A stretch of 64,000 bases of DNA, taken from contig OY970120.1 of NCBI GenBank assembly GCA_963705885.1, positions 744,001 to 808,000 of the forward strand, written 5' to 3'. Position numbers and translations under genes: made by a program. The DNA comes from MFD01275-c22 sp963705885 (GTDB lineage Bacteria > Actinomycetota > Actinomycetes > JACCUZ01). The notes under the pieces were generated by a model. That model was given only the letters and a program-made list of their open reading frames with translations. It was not told the origin of the DNA and made no database searches. Shown one piece after another: positions 23,249-31,244 of the stretch (position 1 is the stretch's first letter; each line of letters starts with the position of its first letter).

Positions 23249-24510
23249 GTCGCGACCGGCTCGAGCACCTCGCGGCCGCCGAGGAACGGTCGCAACGCCT
23301 GCGGCACGACGACCGAGCCGTCGGCCTGCTGGTGGTTCTCGAGGATCGCCACGATCCACCGGGTGGTGGCGAGCGTGCCGTTGAGGGTCGCCAGGGGACG
23401 CACGCCGTCGGAGTCGCGGACCCGCACCCGCAGACGGCGGGCCTGGAACGTCGTGCAGTTCGACGTCGAGGTCAGCTCGCGGTAGCGGCCCTGGGTCGGC
23501 ACCCAGGCCTCGCAGTCGTACTTGCGTGCCGCCGACGAGCCGAGGTCGCCGGCCGCCACGTCGATGACGCGGTAGGGCAGCTCGACCTTGGCCAGCATCT
23601 CCTTCTCCCAGGCGAGCAGGCGCTGGTGCTCGTCTGCCGCGTCCTCGGGACGGCAGTAGGAGAACATCTCGATCTTGTCGAACTGGTGCACGCGCAGGAT
23701 CCCGCGGGTGTCCTTGCCGTAGGACCCGGCCTCCTTGCGGAAGCACGTCGACCAGCCCGCGTAGCGCAGCGGCAGCCGGTCGGCGGCGATGACCTCGTCC
23801 ATGTGGAACGCGGCCAGCGGCACCTCCGACGTGCCGACGAGGTAGAGGTCCTCCTCGGCCAGGTGGTAGACGTTCTCGGCGGCCTGCGCGAGGAAGCCGG
23901 TGCCCTCCATGGCCTCCGGGCGTACGAGCACCGGCGGCACCATCATCGTGAAGCCGGTCTCGAGCGCCTGCGCCATGGCCAGGTTGAGCATCGCGAGCTG
24001 CAGCTGGGCGCCGACGCCGGTGAGGAAGTAGAACCGCGCGCCCGACACCTTGGCCCCGCGCTCGGTGTCGATCGCGCCGAGCAGCTGGCCGAGCTCGAGG
24101 TGGTCGCGCGGCGCGAAGTCGAACTCGGGCACCTCGCCGACGTGCTCGAGCACCGTGTAGTCGTCCTCGCCGCCCGCGGGGACGCCCGGCTCGGCGATGT
24201 TCGACAGGCGGCGCAGCAGGGTGTCGTACGTCGTCGAGGCCTCGCCCTGGGCCGCCTCGGCCGCCCGCACGTCGGCCGCGAGCTGCTTGGTCCGCACCAG
24301 CAGCGCCGCCTTCTCGTCGCCGGTCGCCTTCGCGACCTCACGACCGATGGCCTTCTGCTCGGCGCGCAGCCGGTCGAAGGCCGCGATGGACGCCCGGCGG
24401 GTCTCGTCGGCGGCCAGGACGGCGTCGACGAGAGCCGGGTCCTCCCGGCGGGCGCGCTGCGAGGCGCGCACGGCCTCGGGGTCGTCGCGGAGCGACTTGG
24501 CGTCGAGCAC
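23245..24510 (-). CDS. serS: seryl-tRNA synthetase
   Basis: The 421-residue protein is a standard bacterial SerRS. The N-terminal coiled-coil arm runs from LDAKSLRDDPEAVRASQ to about residue 105. Class II motif 2 is at FRKEAGSYGKDTRGILRVHQFDKIEMF, and motif 3 is in TLNGTLATTRWIVAILENHQ, with the C-terminal VPQALRPFLGG. It charges serine to tRNA(Ser). The start is GTG, only six bases after a TAGGCT hexamer, so the message is probably leaderless and no T-box is present. Confidence 0.98.
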   Translation of the reverse strand: MLDAKSLRDDPEAVRASQRARREDPALVDAVLAADETRRASIAAFDRLRAEQKAIGREVAKATGDEKAALLVRTKQLAADVRAAEAAQGEASTTYDTLLRRLSNIAEPGVPAGGEDDYTVLEHVGEVPEFDFAPRDHLELGQLLGAIDTERGAKVSGARFYFLTGVGAQLQLAMLNLAMAQALETGFTMMVPPVLVRPEAMEGTGFLAQAAENVYHLAEEDLYLVGTSEVPLAAFHMDEVIAADRLPLRYAGWSTCFRKEAGSYGKDTRGILRVHQFDKIEMFSYCRPEDAADEHQRLLAWEKEMLAKVELPYRVIDVAAGDLGSSAARKYDCEAWVPTQGRYRELTSTSNCTTFQARRLRVRVRDSDGVRPLATLNGTLATTRWIVAILENHQQADGSVVVPQALRPFLGGREVLEPVAT

Positions 24511-24516
24511 CGGCCG

Positions 24517-24522
24517 AGCCTA
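24517..24522 (-). promoter_or_regulatory. -10 hexamer of the probable leaderless serS promoter
   Basis: On the minus strand this is TAGGCT, ending six bases before the serS GTG. No Shine-Dalgarno sequence fits in between. Confidence 0.55.
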
Positions 24523-24616
24523 GCCGCCGGGTCACCGGCGCCGTGAAGTCGATTACGGGAGCCGCGTCCCGGCGCTAGCGTCGACCCGTCACCCCGCCCC
24601 GGGAGAGGATCGGTCG

Positions 24617-25348
24617 ATGCGCAGCTCGCTGTTCAGCCAGGAGTACCTCGAGGCCGCCTCGCCCGACGGCTTCGCGCTGCAGAACGCGAAGATGCTCAAG
24701 GTGGCGCTCGCCGGCGGGACCGTGATGGCCCGGCAGGGCTCGATGGTCGCCTACCAGGGCCAGGTCACCTTCGACTACCAGTCGGCCGGCGGCATCGGGA
24801 AGATGCTCAAGAAGGCCGTCACCGGCGAGGGCGTCGACCTCATGCGGGTGTCCGGCCAGGGTGACGTGTTCTTCGCCGACCTGGCCTCCGACGTCCACGT
24901 GATCGAGCTGGACGGCACCGACGGCTTCTCGGTGAACGGCATCAGCGTTCTCGCGTTCGAGCCGTCGCTGCAGTGGGACATCAAGATGATCGGCAACGCC
25001 GGCATGATCGGCGGCGGGCTGTTCAACACGCACTTCTCCGGCAGCGGCAAGCTGGCCATCACGACCAGGGGCACGCCGGTCGTGCTGTCCGTGGACGCAC
25101 CGACCTTCGTCGACACCGATGCGGTCGTCGCGTGGTCCGCCTCGTTGCAGACCTCCCTGAAGTCCTCCGGCTTCAAGCCGATGGCGATGCTCGGCCGGGG
25201 CTCGGGCGAGGCGTTCCAGCTCGGGTTCACCGGGCAGGGGTTCGTCGTCGTCCAGCCCAGCGAGAACCCACTCCGCGGCGGCGGGCAGGGCGGCGGCGGG
25301 CAGGGCGGCGGCGGGGTCGGCGGCATGCTGGGCCGGCTGGGCGGCTGA
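24617..25348 (+). CDS. AIM24 family protein
   Basis: The 243-residue protein is a member of the AIM24 (TIGR00266-like) beta-sandwich family. Signature parts are NAKMLKVALAGGTVMARQGSMVAYQGQVTFDYQ, the GQGDVFFADLASDVHVIEL strand and the closing GFTGQGFVVVQPSE. Its function in bacteria is unknown; a mitochondrial relative helps shape the inner membrane. The tail is Gly-rich (GGGQGGGGQGGGGVGG). The ATG has GGGAGAGGA upstream, and a TAGCGT box lies 35 bases ahead, so this gene, unlike its neighbours, has a leader. Two PAP2 phosphatases and a lipid kinase follow on the same strand. Confidence 0.9.
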   Translation: MRSSLFSQEYLEAASPDGFALQNAKMLKVALAGGTVMARQGSMVAYQGQVTFDYQSAGGIGKMLKKAVTGEGVDLMRVSGQGDVFFADLASDVHVIELDGTDGFSVNGISVLAFEPSLQWDIKMIGNAGMIGGGLFNTHFSGSGKLAITTRGTPVVLSVDAPTFVDTDAVVAWSASLQTSLKSSGFKPMAMLGRGSGEAFQLGFTGQGFVVVQPSENPLRGGGQGGGGQGGGGVGGMLGRLGG

Positions 25349-25366
25349 TCGGGTGCGGAGCTGTGC

Positions 25367-26161
25367 GTGCCGCGCCGCCGGACGGGGTACGACCGCTTCG
25401 TGCTGAGCCGTCTGGACCCCCGCGCCGAGGGGCGTGGTCTGGCCTCTCGGCTCGCGGTCGGTGCGCTCGCGGCCGTCGTCGTCGCGGTGCCCTTCACCCT
25501 GCTCATGCTGCTCGTGCTCTCGGAGTGGGAGCCGCTGGAGCGGCTGGACCGTGACGTCGCCGACCGGTTGAACGACGCCGCGGTCGGCCGTCCGCTGCTC
25601 GTCGACACCCTCCAGGTGCTCTCGGTCGCGACGAGCCCCTGGTTCTTCCGGCTCGCGGTCGCGGCCGTGTCGGTGTGGCTCTGGCGACGGGGCGCGCGGC
25701 GCCTGGCCGCCTGGGCCCTTGTCACGGCCGCCGTCGGCGGGACCCTCGGCGTGCTGCTCAAGCACCTCGTCGAGCGCAGCCGTCCCAGCTTCCCCGAACC
25801 GGTGACCACCGCGAGCGGCTTCAGCTTCCCGAGCGGGCACGCGCTGAACTCCATGCTCTGCACGGGCATCCTGCTGCTGGTCTTCCTCCCGGTGCTGCGG
25901 TCGCGCGGCAGCCGCCTGGCCGCGTACGCGGTGGCAGTCCTGCTGGTGCTCGTCACCGGCGTCGACCGCATCGCGCTCGGCGTGCACTTCGTCAGCGACG
26001 TCGTGGCCGGGTGGGTCGCCGCCCTGGCCACGCTCGCCGGCACGGCCGTCGCGTTCGAGGTCTGGCGACGCGAGCACGGCGAGCGCCCCTCCACGGTCAC
26101 CGAGGGCGTGGACCCGGGCGCCCGCCCGGCGATGAGCGATCCCCCCGCGGCGAGGGAGTAG
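25367..26161 (+). CDS. PAP2 family lipid phosphatase 1
   Basis: The 264-residue membrane protein shows all three phosphatidic-acid-phosphatase motifs: KHLVERSRP (K-x6-R-P), PSGH in FSFPSGHALNSM, and RIALGVHFVSDV (R-x5-H-x3-D). Six hydrophobic helices surround them, with the active site on the outer face. It should remove phosphate from lipid phosphates such as phosphatidic acid or undecaprenyl diphosphate. It starts with GTG 18 bases after the AIM24 gene. Its TAG stop is also the start of the -10 box of the next gene. Confidence 0.88.
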   Translation: MPRRRTGYDRFVLSRLDPRAEGRGLASRLAVGALAAVVVAVPFTLLMLLVLSEWEPLERLDRDVADRLNDAAVGRPLLVDTLQVLSVATSPWFFRLAVAAVSVWLWRRGARRLAAWALVTAAVGGTLGVLLKHLVERSRPSFPEPVTTASGFSFPSGHALNSMLCTGILLLVFLPVLRSRGSRLAAYAVAVLLVLVTGVDRIALGVHFVSDVVAGWVAALATLAGTAVAFEVWRREHGERPSTVTEGVDPGARPAMSDPPAARE

Positions 26162-26164
26162 GTT
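26159..26164 (+). promoter_or_regulatory. -10 hexamer overlapping a stop codon
   Basis: TAGGTT begins with the TAG stop of the upstream PAP2 gene and ends six bases before the ATG of the next one, suggesting a separate leaderless start inside an apparently continuous gene row. Confidence 0.5.
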
Positions 26165-26170
26165 CCGCCC

Positions 26171-26884
26171 ATGCTCAGCCGGGTGGCCCGGATCGCGGGC
26201 CGGGTCGCCGTGATGCTCGCCGTCCTCTACGGCGTGCTGGTCGGCATCGGGCTGCTCCTCACGAAGGTCGTCGAGGACTCGGCGCTCGTCCGCGAGGAGG
26301 AGGAGCTCAACCAGGCGCTGGCCGACGGCCGCACCTCGACGATGGACGACGTCACCTACGTGCTGTCCGGGTTGGGCAACACCGGCGCGATCATCGCCGC
26401 GCTGCTCGTCGTCGCTGCCGGCCTCCGGCTGGCGTCGCGGTCGTGGCGGCTCTCGATCTTCCTCGTCCTCGCCGTGTCGGCACAGGCGCTGGTCTTCCTG
26501 CTCGTGACCCTGACCATCAAGCGCGACCGGCCGGACGTGAGGAAGCTCGACTCGTCACCGCCGACGTCGAGCTTCCCCAGCGGGCACACCGGCGCCTCCA
26601 CCGCGCTGTTCCTCGCCAGCGCGCTGCTCATCGCGTGGTACGTCCGCAGGCGCTGGCTGCGGATCCTCGGCGTCACCGTGCTGGTCGCGGTGCCGCTGCT
26701 CGTGGCCTACGGCCGGCTCTACCGCGGCATGCACCACCCCACCGACATCCTCGGTGCCTACCTCAACGGCATCGCCTGCATCGGCGTCTCGGCGCGCAAC
26801 GTCCTCGGGCGCGGGCTGCGGGGTGACGCCGGACCGGACCCTTCGCGGGCCCCCGATCCGGTGGGGGCGGCGACGACGTGGTGA
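26171..26884 (+). CDS. PAP2 family lipid phosphatase 2
   Basis: The 237-residue protein is a second PAP2 phosphatase, only distantly similar to its neighbour. Its motifs are KRDRPDVRKL, PSGH in SFPSGHTGAST, and RLYRGMHHPTDIL (R-x5-H-x3-D). Several membrane helices are evident. It overlaps the start of the diacylglycerol-kinase-like gene and so is likely to act in the same lipid cycle, for example dephosphorylating what the kinase makes or recycling polyprenyl carriers. Confidence 0.88.
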   Translation: MLSRVARIAGRVAVMLAVLYGVLVGIGLLLTKVVEDSALVREEEELNQALADGRTSTMDDVTYVLSGLGNTGAIIAALLVVAAGLRLASRSWRLSIFLVLAVSAQALVFLLVTLTIKRDRPDVRKLDSSPPTSSFPSGHTGASTALFLASALLIAWYVRRRWLRILGVTVLVAVPLLVAYGRLYRGMHHPTDILGAYLNGIACIGVSARNVLGRGLRGDAGPDPSRAPDPVGAATTW

Positions 26885-27762
26885 GGCGGGCAGCCGTCGT
26901 CTACAACCCGTTGAAGGTGCCCGACCTGCCCGCGATGACCCGGCGGGTCGACGCGTTCATGAGCCGCAACGAGTGGGCCGAGCCGCTGTGGCTGGAGACC
27001 ACGGCCGACGACCCCGGTGTCGGGATGTGCGAGAAGGCGGTCGCGGAGGGCTGCGACGTCGTGTTCCTCTGCGGCGGCGACGGCACGGTCATGGCCGCGG
27101 TGACGGCACTGGCCGGCGGCGACATCCCGCTGGCCATCCTGCCGGCCGGCACCGGCAACCTGCTGGCGCGCAACCTCGACCTGCCGCTGTCCGACGAGGA
27201 GCGCTCGTTGCGCATCGGCATCGCCGGGCGGACCGTGCGCATCGACGTCGGCGTGTGCGAGGGCCGCAAGTTCGCGGTCATGGCCGGGCTCGGGTTCGAC
27301 GCAGCGATCATGCGCGACGCTCCCGAGGGCCTGAAGAAGGCGGTGGGCTGGCCGGCGTACGTCGTGTCGGCGGCCAAGCACCTCCGTGGCAGGGGCATCA
27401 GGGTGGCGATCACCGTCGACGGCGGCGAGCCGATGCACCGGCGGGTGCGCACGGTCGTCGTCGGGAACGTGGGCAAGCTGCAGGCCGGCATCCCGCTGCT
27501 GCCCGACGCGCGCGCCGACGACGGGCACCTCGACGTCGTCGTCATCGCACCCCGCAACGTCGTGGACTGGGTGCGCGTCACGGGGCGCGTCGCGCGCCGG
27601 GCGAACGTGCCCGACCGGAAGATGGAGCGCTTCCGGGCCCGGCACGTGCTCATCGAGGCCAGCCACAGCGAGCCCCGCCAGCTCGACGGAGACGTCATCG
27701 AGGACGGCCGCACCATGGAGATCGGCATCGAGCCGGCCGCCCTTCCCGTGCGCGTCCCGTGA
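26878..27762 (+). CDS. diacylglycerol kinase family lipid kinase
   Basis: The 294-residue protein has the DAGK catalytic domain: AVVYNPLK at the start, the nucleotide loop FLCGGDGTVMAAV near residue 65, and LPAGTGNLLARNLDLP. A C-terminal beta-sandwich carries PLLPDARADDGHLDVVVI. Members phosphorylate diacylglycerol or related lipids and sphingoid bases with ATP. Two GTG codons in a row (26878 and 26881) can serve as start; the second makes a GTGA overlap with the PAP2 stop. A hairpin repeat follows the stop codon. Confidence 0.88.
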   Translation: MVRRAAVVYNPLKVPDLPAMTRRVDAFMSRNEWAEPLWLETTADDPGVGMCEKAVAEGCDVVFLCGGDGTVMAAVTALAGGDIPLAILPAGTGNLLARNLDLPLSDEERSLRIGIAGRTVRIDVGVCEGRKFAVMAGLGFDAAIMRDAPEGLKKAVGWPAYVVSAAKHLRGRGIRVAITVDGGEPMHRRVRTVVVGNVGKLQAGIPLLPDARADDGHLDVVVIAPRNVVDWVRVTGRVARRANVPDRKMERFRARHVLIEASHSEPRQLDGDVIEDGRTMEIGIEPAALPVRVP

Positions 27763-27779
27763 CCCTCCCAAGATCCTTT

Positions 27780-27826
27780 GTGCGATGACACACCAGACAC
27801 GCCGGTGGAGTGGTGTGTCGGCGCAA
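27780..27826. repeat. dispersed hairpin repeat, copy 2
   Basis: The right arm (27811-27826) is identical over 16 bases to that of the copy at 17449-17464. The left arm (27780-27795) matches the first copy in 13 of 16 positions, and the 15-base loop GACACGCCGGTGGAG in 12 of 15. Like the first copy it sits between two convergent genes (the lipid kinase and pheA). Confidence 0.85.
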
Positions 27827-27861
27827 TGTCTGTGGGGGTCTGTGGGGCCGGGTGCGGGAGG

Positions 27862-28815
27862 TCAGAGCTTGCCGTTGCGGATGCGCCCGAGCCAGGCGGC
27901 GGCGTCGCGGTAGGTCGCGTCCTTGTCGTGCGCCTCGCGCTCCGCCTGCTCGACCGCCGGCCCGCGGTCGGCCCGGGGGTAGGACCCGAGGAACCGGATG
28001 TCCGGGCAGACCCGACGCAGCCCGGTGAGCGCCTCGCCGACGCGGGCGTCGTCGACGTGGCCCTCGCAGTCGATGGAGAAGCAGTAGCGGCCGAGCCGCT
28101 GGCCGGTCGGCCGCGACTCGATGCGGGTGAGGTTGACCCCGCGCACCGCGAACTCGGTGAGCACCTCGAGCAGCGCGCCGGCGTGGTCGTCGGCGATGAA
28201 CGCGACCAGCGTCGTCTTGTCGTGGCCCGTCGGCAGCGGCGGCTGGCCCGGACGGCCGACCAGGACGAAGCGGGTCACCGCGTCGGGGTTGTCCTCGATG
28301 TCAGCGGCGAGCACCTCGAGCCGGTAGCGCTCGGCGGCGATCGGTGCAGCGATCGCCGCGTCGTGCGCGCCCGAGCCGTCGGCGAGGGTGGCCGCGGCCT
28401 CCGCCGTGGACAGGGCGGGGACGACCGTGGCGTCGGGCAGCACGGTCGCCAGCCAACGACGGCACTGCGCCTGGGCGTGGGGATGGGTCGCGACCCGGCG
28501 GACGGCGTGCAGCCCGGTGCCGGCGCGGGCCATCAGCGCGAACGACACCGGCAGCAGCACCTCGCGGGTCACCATCAGCGGGTCGCCGGTCGCCAGCTCG
28601 TCCAGCGTCGTCGACACCGAGCCCTCGACCGAGTTCTCGATCGGCACGAGGGCGTGGTCGGCGTCGCCGGTGCGGACCGCCTCGAGGGCCGTGGCCACCG
28701 ACGGGTGCGGCTGCAGGTCCGCCTTGGCCGCCGCCGGGAGGGTGCGCAGCGCCGCCTCCGCGAAGGTCCCCTCGGGACCGAGGTAGGCGTATCGGGCCGG
28801 CGGCACCCCAGGCAT
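27862..28815 (-). CDS. pheA: prephenate dehydratase
   Basis: The 317-residue protein converts prephenate to phenylpyruvate in phenylalanine synthesis. The catalytic part starts YAYLGPEGTFAEAAL and contains VPIENSVEGSV and the catalytic TRF (in DAVTRFVLVG). The ACT domain that senses phenylalanine follows, with the typical LTRIESRPTG and RYCFSIDCEGH. No chorismate mutase domain is fused. The ATG lies six bases after a TAGGGT hexamer, so the transcript is likely leaderless. The DUF4446 gene stops 19 bases upstream on the same strand. Confidence 0.97.
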   Translation of the reverse strand: MPGVPPARYAYLGPEGTFAEAALRTLPAAAKADLQPHPSVATALEAVRTGDADHALVPIENSVEGSVSTTLDELATGDPLMVTREVLLPVSFALMARAGTGLHAVRRVATHPHAQAQCRRWLATVLPDATVVPALSTAEAAATLADGSGAHDAAIAAPIAAERYRLEVLAADIEDNPDAVTRFVLVGRPGQPPLPTGHDKTTLVAFIADDHAGALLEVLTEFAVRGVNLTRIESRPTGQRLGRYCFSIDCEGHVDDARVGEALTGLRRVCPDIRFLGSYPRADRGPAVEQAEREAHDKDATYRDAAAWLGRIRNGKL

Positions 28816-28821
28816 GCGCCG

Positions 28822-28827
28822 ACCCTA
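28822..28827 (-). promoter_or_regulatory. -10 hexamer of the probable leaderless pheA promoter
   Basis: On the minus strand this reads TAGGGT, six bases before the pheA ATG, in the short gap after the DUF4446 gene. Confidence 0.5.
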
Positions 28828-28834
28828 TCGACCG

Positions 28835-29248
28835 CTATGCCTGCCGGGCGGCGTCGATGGCCTGCTGCTCCTCGGGTGAGAGGTTGTGCTCGCTGCGCAG
28901 GTCGACCAGCGACTTGGCGTAGGTCCTCGTCTCGGTGCGGCCGTTGATGGACGAGACCACCAGGCCGTCGCCCTTGTCGTCGTAGATCGCGGCCGAGAAC
29001 GACAGCCGCCCGCCCATGTCCCCGAAGGCGTCGTAGCGCACCACGCCGACGTGGCGCAGCGCGGTCGGGTCGGAGCCGTCGGGTCCCGGCTCGCGCGGGG
29101 CAGCGGCCAGCCGCCGCAGCCGCTTGCCCAGCGCCCGGACGCGGGCCAGTGCCAGCAGGACGAGGAGCAGGCAGAGTCCCGCGACGGCCGCGGCCGCGAC
29201 CGCGACCAGCTCGAGCGCGTCACGGTCGAGCTGGAGGTCCTCGGGCAC
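28835..29248 (-). CDS. DUF4446 family membrane protein
   Basis: The 137-residue protein has one N-terminal membrane helix (LVAVAAAAVAGLCLLLVLLAL), a basic linker and the DUF4446 domain, recognised by LRHVGVVRYDAFGDMGGRLSFSAAIYDDKGDGLVVSSINGR and the C-terminal LSPEEQQAI. The same family occurs in Firmicutes and actinobacteria; the function is unknown. The start is GTG, seven bases after a TAGCCT hexamer that forms half of a symmetric divergent promoter with larB. Confidence 0.9.
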   Translation of the reverse strand: MPEDLQLDRDALELVAVAAAAVAGLCLLLVLLALARVRALGKRLRRLAAAPREPGPDGSDPTALRHVGVVRYDAFGDMGGRLSFSAAIYDDKGDGLVVSSINGRTETRTYAKSLVDLRSEHNLSPEEQQAIDAARQA

Positions 29249-29255
29249 GGGCGGC

Positions 29256-29285
29256 AGGCTACAGCGCGCGGCGCCGCACTAGCCT
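29256..29285. promoter_or_regulatory. symmetric divergent promoter (DUF4446 gene / larB)
   Basis: AGGCTA at 29256-29261 is the minus-strand -10 box TAGCCT of the DUF4446 gene. TAGCCT at 29280-29285 is the -10 box of larB. They form a perfect inverted repeat separated by 18 bases, so each -10 box occupies the place where the other promoter's -35 box would be. Both start codons lie seven bases outside their -10 box. Confidence 0.6.
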
Positions 29286-29292
29286 TCCCGAC

Positions 29293-30063
29293 ATGGACCG
29301 GGCGGGCGTCGAGCGGCTGCTGCACGACGTCGCCTCCGGAGAGCTCGCGGTCGACAGCGCCCTCACCCGGCTCGCCGCGGGGCCGATGGACGGGACCGCC
29401 GACCTGGGCTTCGCGCGGGTCGACACCCACCGGGGCCTGCGCACCGGCGACCCCGAGGTCGTGTTCGCCGCCGGCAAGACCCCCGAGCAGACGGTGGCGA
29501 TCCTGCGCGAGCTCGCGGCGCGCAGCACCGACCGGCCGGCGGTCGCCACCCGCCTCCCCCGCGAGTCGGCCGACGCGGTGCGCGCCGCGTTCCCCGACGC
29601 GCACGTCGACGACGTCGCGGCCGCGGCCGCCGTCGGCCCGATGCCCACGCCGGCCGGCACCGTGTGCGTCGTGTCGGCGGGCACCTCGGACGCCCCGGTC
29701 GCCGCCGAGGCCGCGTTCGTCGCGCGCGCGTTCGGCGCCGGGGTCGAGCGCATCGACGACGTCGGCGTCGCGGGCATCCACCGGCTGATGGCCGTGCGCG
29801 AGCGGCTGGAGACCGCCGACTGCCTCGTCGTCGTGGCCGGCATGGAAGGCGCGCTGCCCAGCGTGGTCGGCGGCCTCACCGGGGTCCCGCTCGTGGCGGT
29901 GCCGACGTCGGTGGGCTACGGCACGTCGTACGGCGGGCTGGCCGCGCTGCTCGCGATGCTCAACTCGTGCGCGCCCGGCATCGCCGTGTGCAACATCGAC
30001 AACGGGTTCGGCGCGGGGGTCTTCGCGGCCAGGGTCGCCCGCCGCGCGCGGGGCCGTGCATGA
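29293..30063 (+). CDS. larB: LarB, nickel-pincer cofactor biosynthesis (pyridinium-3,5-biscarboxylate mononucleotide synthase)
   Basis: The 256-residue protein matches LarB, which carboxylates and hydrolyses nicotinic acid adenine dinucleotide. The N-terminal helix pair includes AGVERLLHDVASGELAVDSALTRL and GFARVDTHRGLRTGDPEVVFAAGKTPEQTVAIL. The PurE-like C-terminal half has VCVVSAGTSDAPVAAEAAF, VVVAGMEGALPSVVGGL and PTSVGYGTSYGGLAALLAMLNSCAPGIAVCNIDNGFGAG, a family signature. ATG lies seven bases after TAGCCT. It overlaps larC by ATGA. The third maturation gene, larE, and the lactate racemase larA are not in the window. Confidence 0.95.
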   Translation: MDRAGVERLLHDVASGELAVDSALTRLAAGPMDGTADLGFARVDTHRGLRTGDPEVVFAAGKTPEQTVAILRELAARSTDRPAVATRLPRESADAVRAAFPDAHVDDVAAAAAVGPMPTPAGTVCVVSAGTSDAPVAAEAAFVARAFGAGVERIDDVGVAGIHRLMAVRERLETADCLVVVAGMEGALPSVVGGLTGVPLVAVPTSVGYGTSYGGLAALLAMLNSCAPGIAVCNIDNGFGAGVFAARVARRARGRA

Positions 30064-31238
30064 CGCTCGCGTGGCTCGACGCGCAGGCGGGAGCGAGCGG
30101 CGACATGGTGCTCGGGGCACTCGTCGACGCCGGGGTGCCGCTGGCCACGATGCAGGCCGCGGTCGACGCGCTCGGCGTGGAGCCGGTGCGCCTCACGGCC
30201 CGGCGGGTGACGCGCGCCGGGCTCGCCGCGACCAAGGTCGACGTCACGACGTCCCCGAGCGACGTGCCCAGGACGTGGGCCGACGTGCGCCACCTGCTCG
30301 AGACCGCGCCGCTCGCCGACGCGGTGCGGGAACGCGCCCTGGACGTCTTCGCCCGGCTGGCCCGGGCCGAGGCCGCGGCGCACGGCGTCCCCGCCGCCGA
30401 CGTCCACTTCCACGAGGTCGGCGCCCTCGACTCGCTGGCCGACGTCGTCGGGTCGTGCGCCGGGCTTGACGCGCTCGGGGTGACGCGCGCCGTCGGGTCG
30501 GTCGTCACGGTCGGCAGCGGCAGCGTCCGCGTCGCGCACGGGACGCTGCCGGTGCCCGTCCCGGCGGTGACCGCGCTGCTCGCGGAGGCGGGGGCGCCGG
30601 CGCAGGGTGGGCCGGTGCCGCACGAGACCTGCACCCCCACCGGTGCGGCGCTGCTGACGGCGACCGTCTCGTCGTGGGGCGCGCTGCCGCCGATGCGGGT
30701 CACGGCGACCGGCACGGGCGCGGGCGGACGTGACGTCGACGGCGTCCCGAACGTGCTGCGCATCGTGCTCGGCGAGCCGCTGGCCGCACCGCCCGCCGAC
30801 GAGGCGATCGTGCTGGAGGCCAACGTCGACGACCTCGACCCGCGGCTCTGGCCCGGCGTGCTCTCCGCGCTGCTCGCCGCCGGCGCGTCGGACGCCTGGC
30901 TGACGCCGATCCTGATGAAGAAGGGCCGCCCGGCCCACACGCTGTCGGTGCTCACCACGCCCACCGCGGCCGACGACGTGCGCCGCGTCGTCTTCACCGA
31001 GAGCTCGACCATCGGCCTGCGCGAGCACCGGGTGACCAAGTCGGCCCTCGCGCGCGAGACGCGCACCCTCGACGTCGACGGGACGTCCGTGCGCGTCAAG
31101 GTCGCCCTGCTCGACGGCGAGGTCGTCAACGTCACGCCGGAGTACGACGACGTCGCCGCCGCGGCCGCCGCCCTGGGCCGCCCGGTCAAGGCCGTGCTCG
31201 CCGCGGCGGTCGCCGCCGCCCACGCGCCCGGCCGGTAG
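30060..31238 (+). CDS. larC: LarC, nickel-inserting step of nickel-pincer cofactor synthesis
   Basis: The 392-residue protein is a full-length LarC (nickel insertase, CTP dependent). It begins with LAWLDAQAGASGDMVLGALVDAGVP, has VHFHEVGALDSLADVVG, the HGTLPVPVPAVTALL and ETCTPTGAALL segments, and a C-terminal CTP-binding half with LEANVDDLDPRLWPGVL and TPILMKKGRPAHTLSVL. It is one uninterrupted frame, unlike the split LarC of Lactobacillus plantarum, which needs a frameshift. A GDT1-type metal transporter follows six bases later. Confidence 0.95.
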   Translation: MTLAWLDAQAGASGDMVLGALVDAGVPLATMQAAVDALGVEPVRLTARRVTRAGLAATKVDVTTSPSDVPRTWADVRHLLETAPLADAVRERALDVFARLARAEAAAHGVPAADVHFHEVGALDSLADVVGSCAGLDALGVTRAVGSVVTVGSGSVRVAHGTLPVPVPAVTALLAEAGAPAQGGPVPHETCTPTGAALLTATVSSWGALPPMRVTATGTGAGGRDVDGVPNVLRIVLGEPLAAPPADEAIVLEANVDDLDPRLWPGVLSALLAAGASDAWLTPILMKKGRPAHTLSVLTTPTAADDVRRVVFTESSTIGLREHRVTKSALARETRTLDVDGTSVRVKVALLDGEVVNVTPEYDDVAAAAAALGRPVKAVLAAAVAAAHAPGR

Positions 31239-31244
31239 CCGCGG

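Noticed and set aside
24511..24616. T-box or other leader RNA in front of serS
   Set aside because: The -10 box lies six bases from the start codon, leaving no room for a leader.
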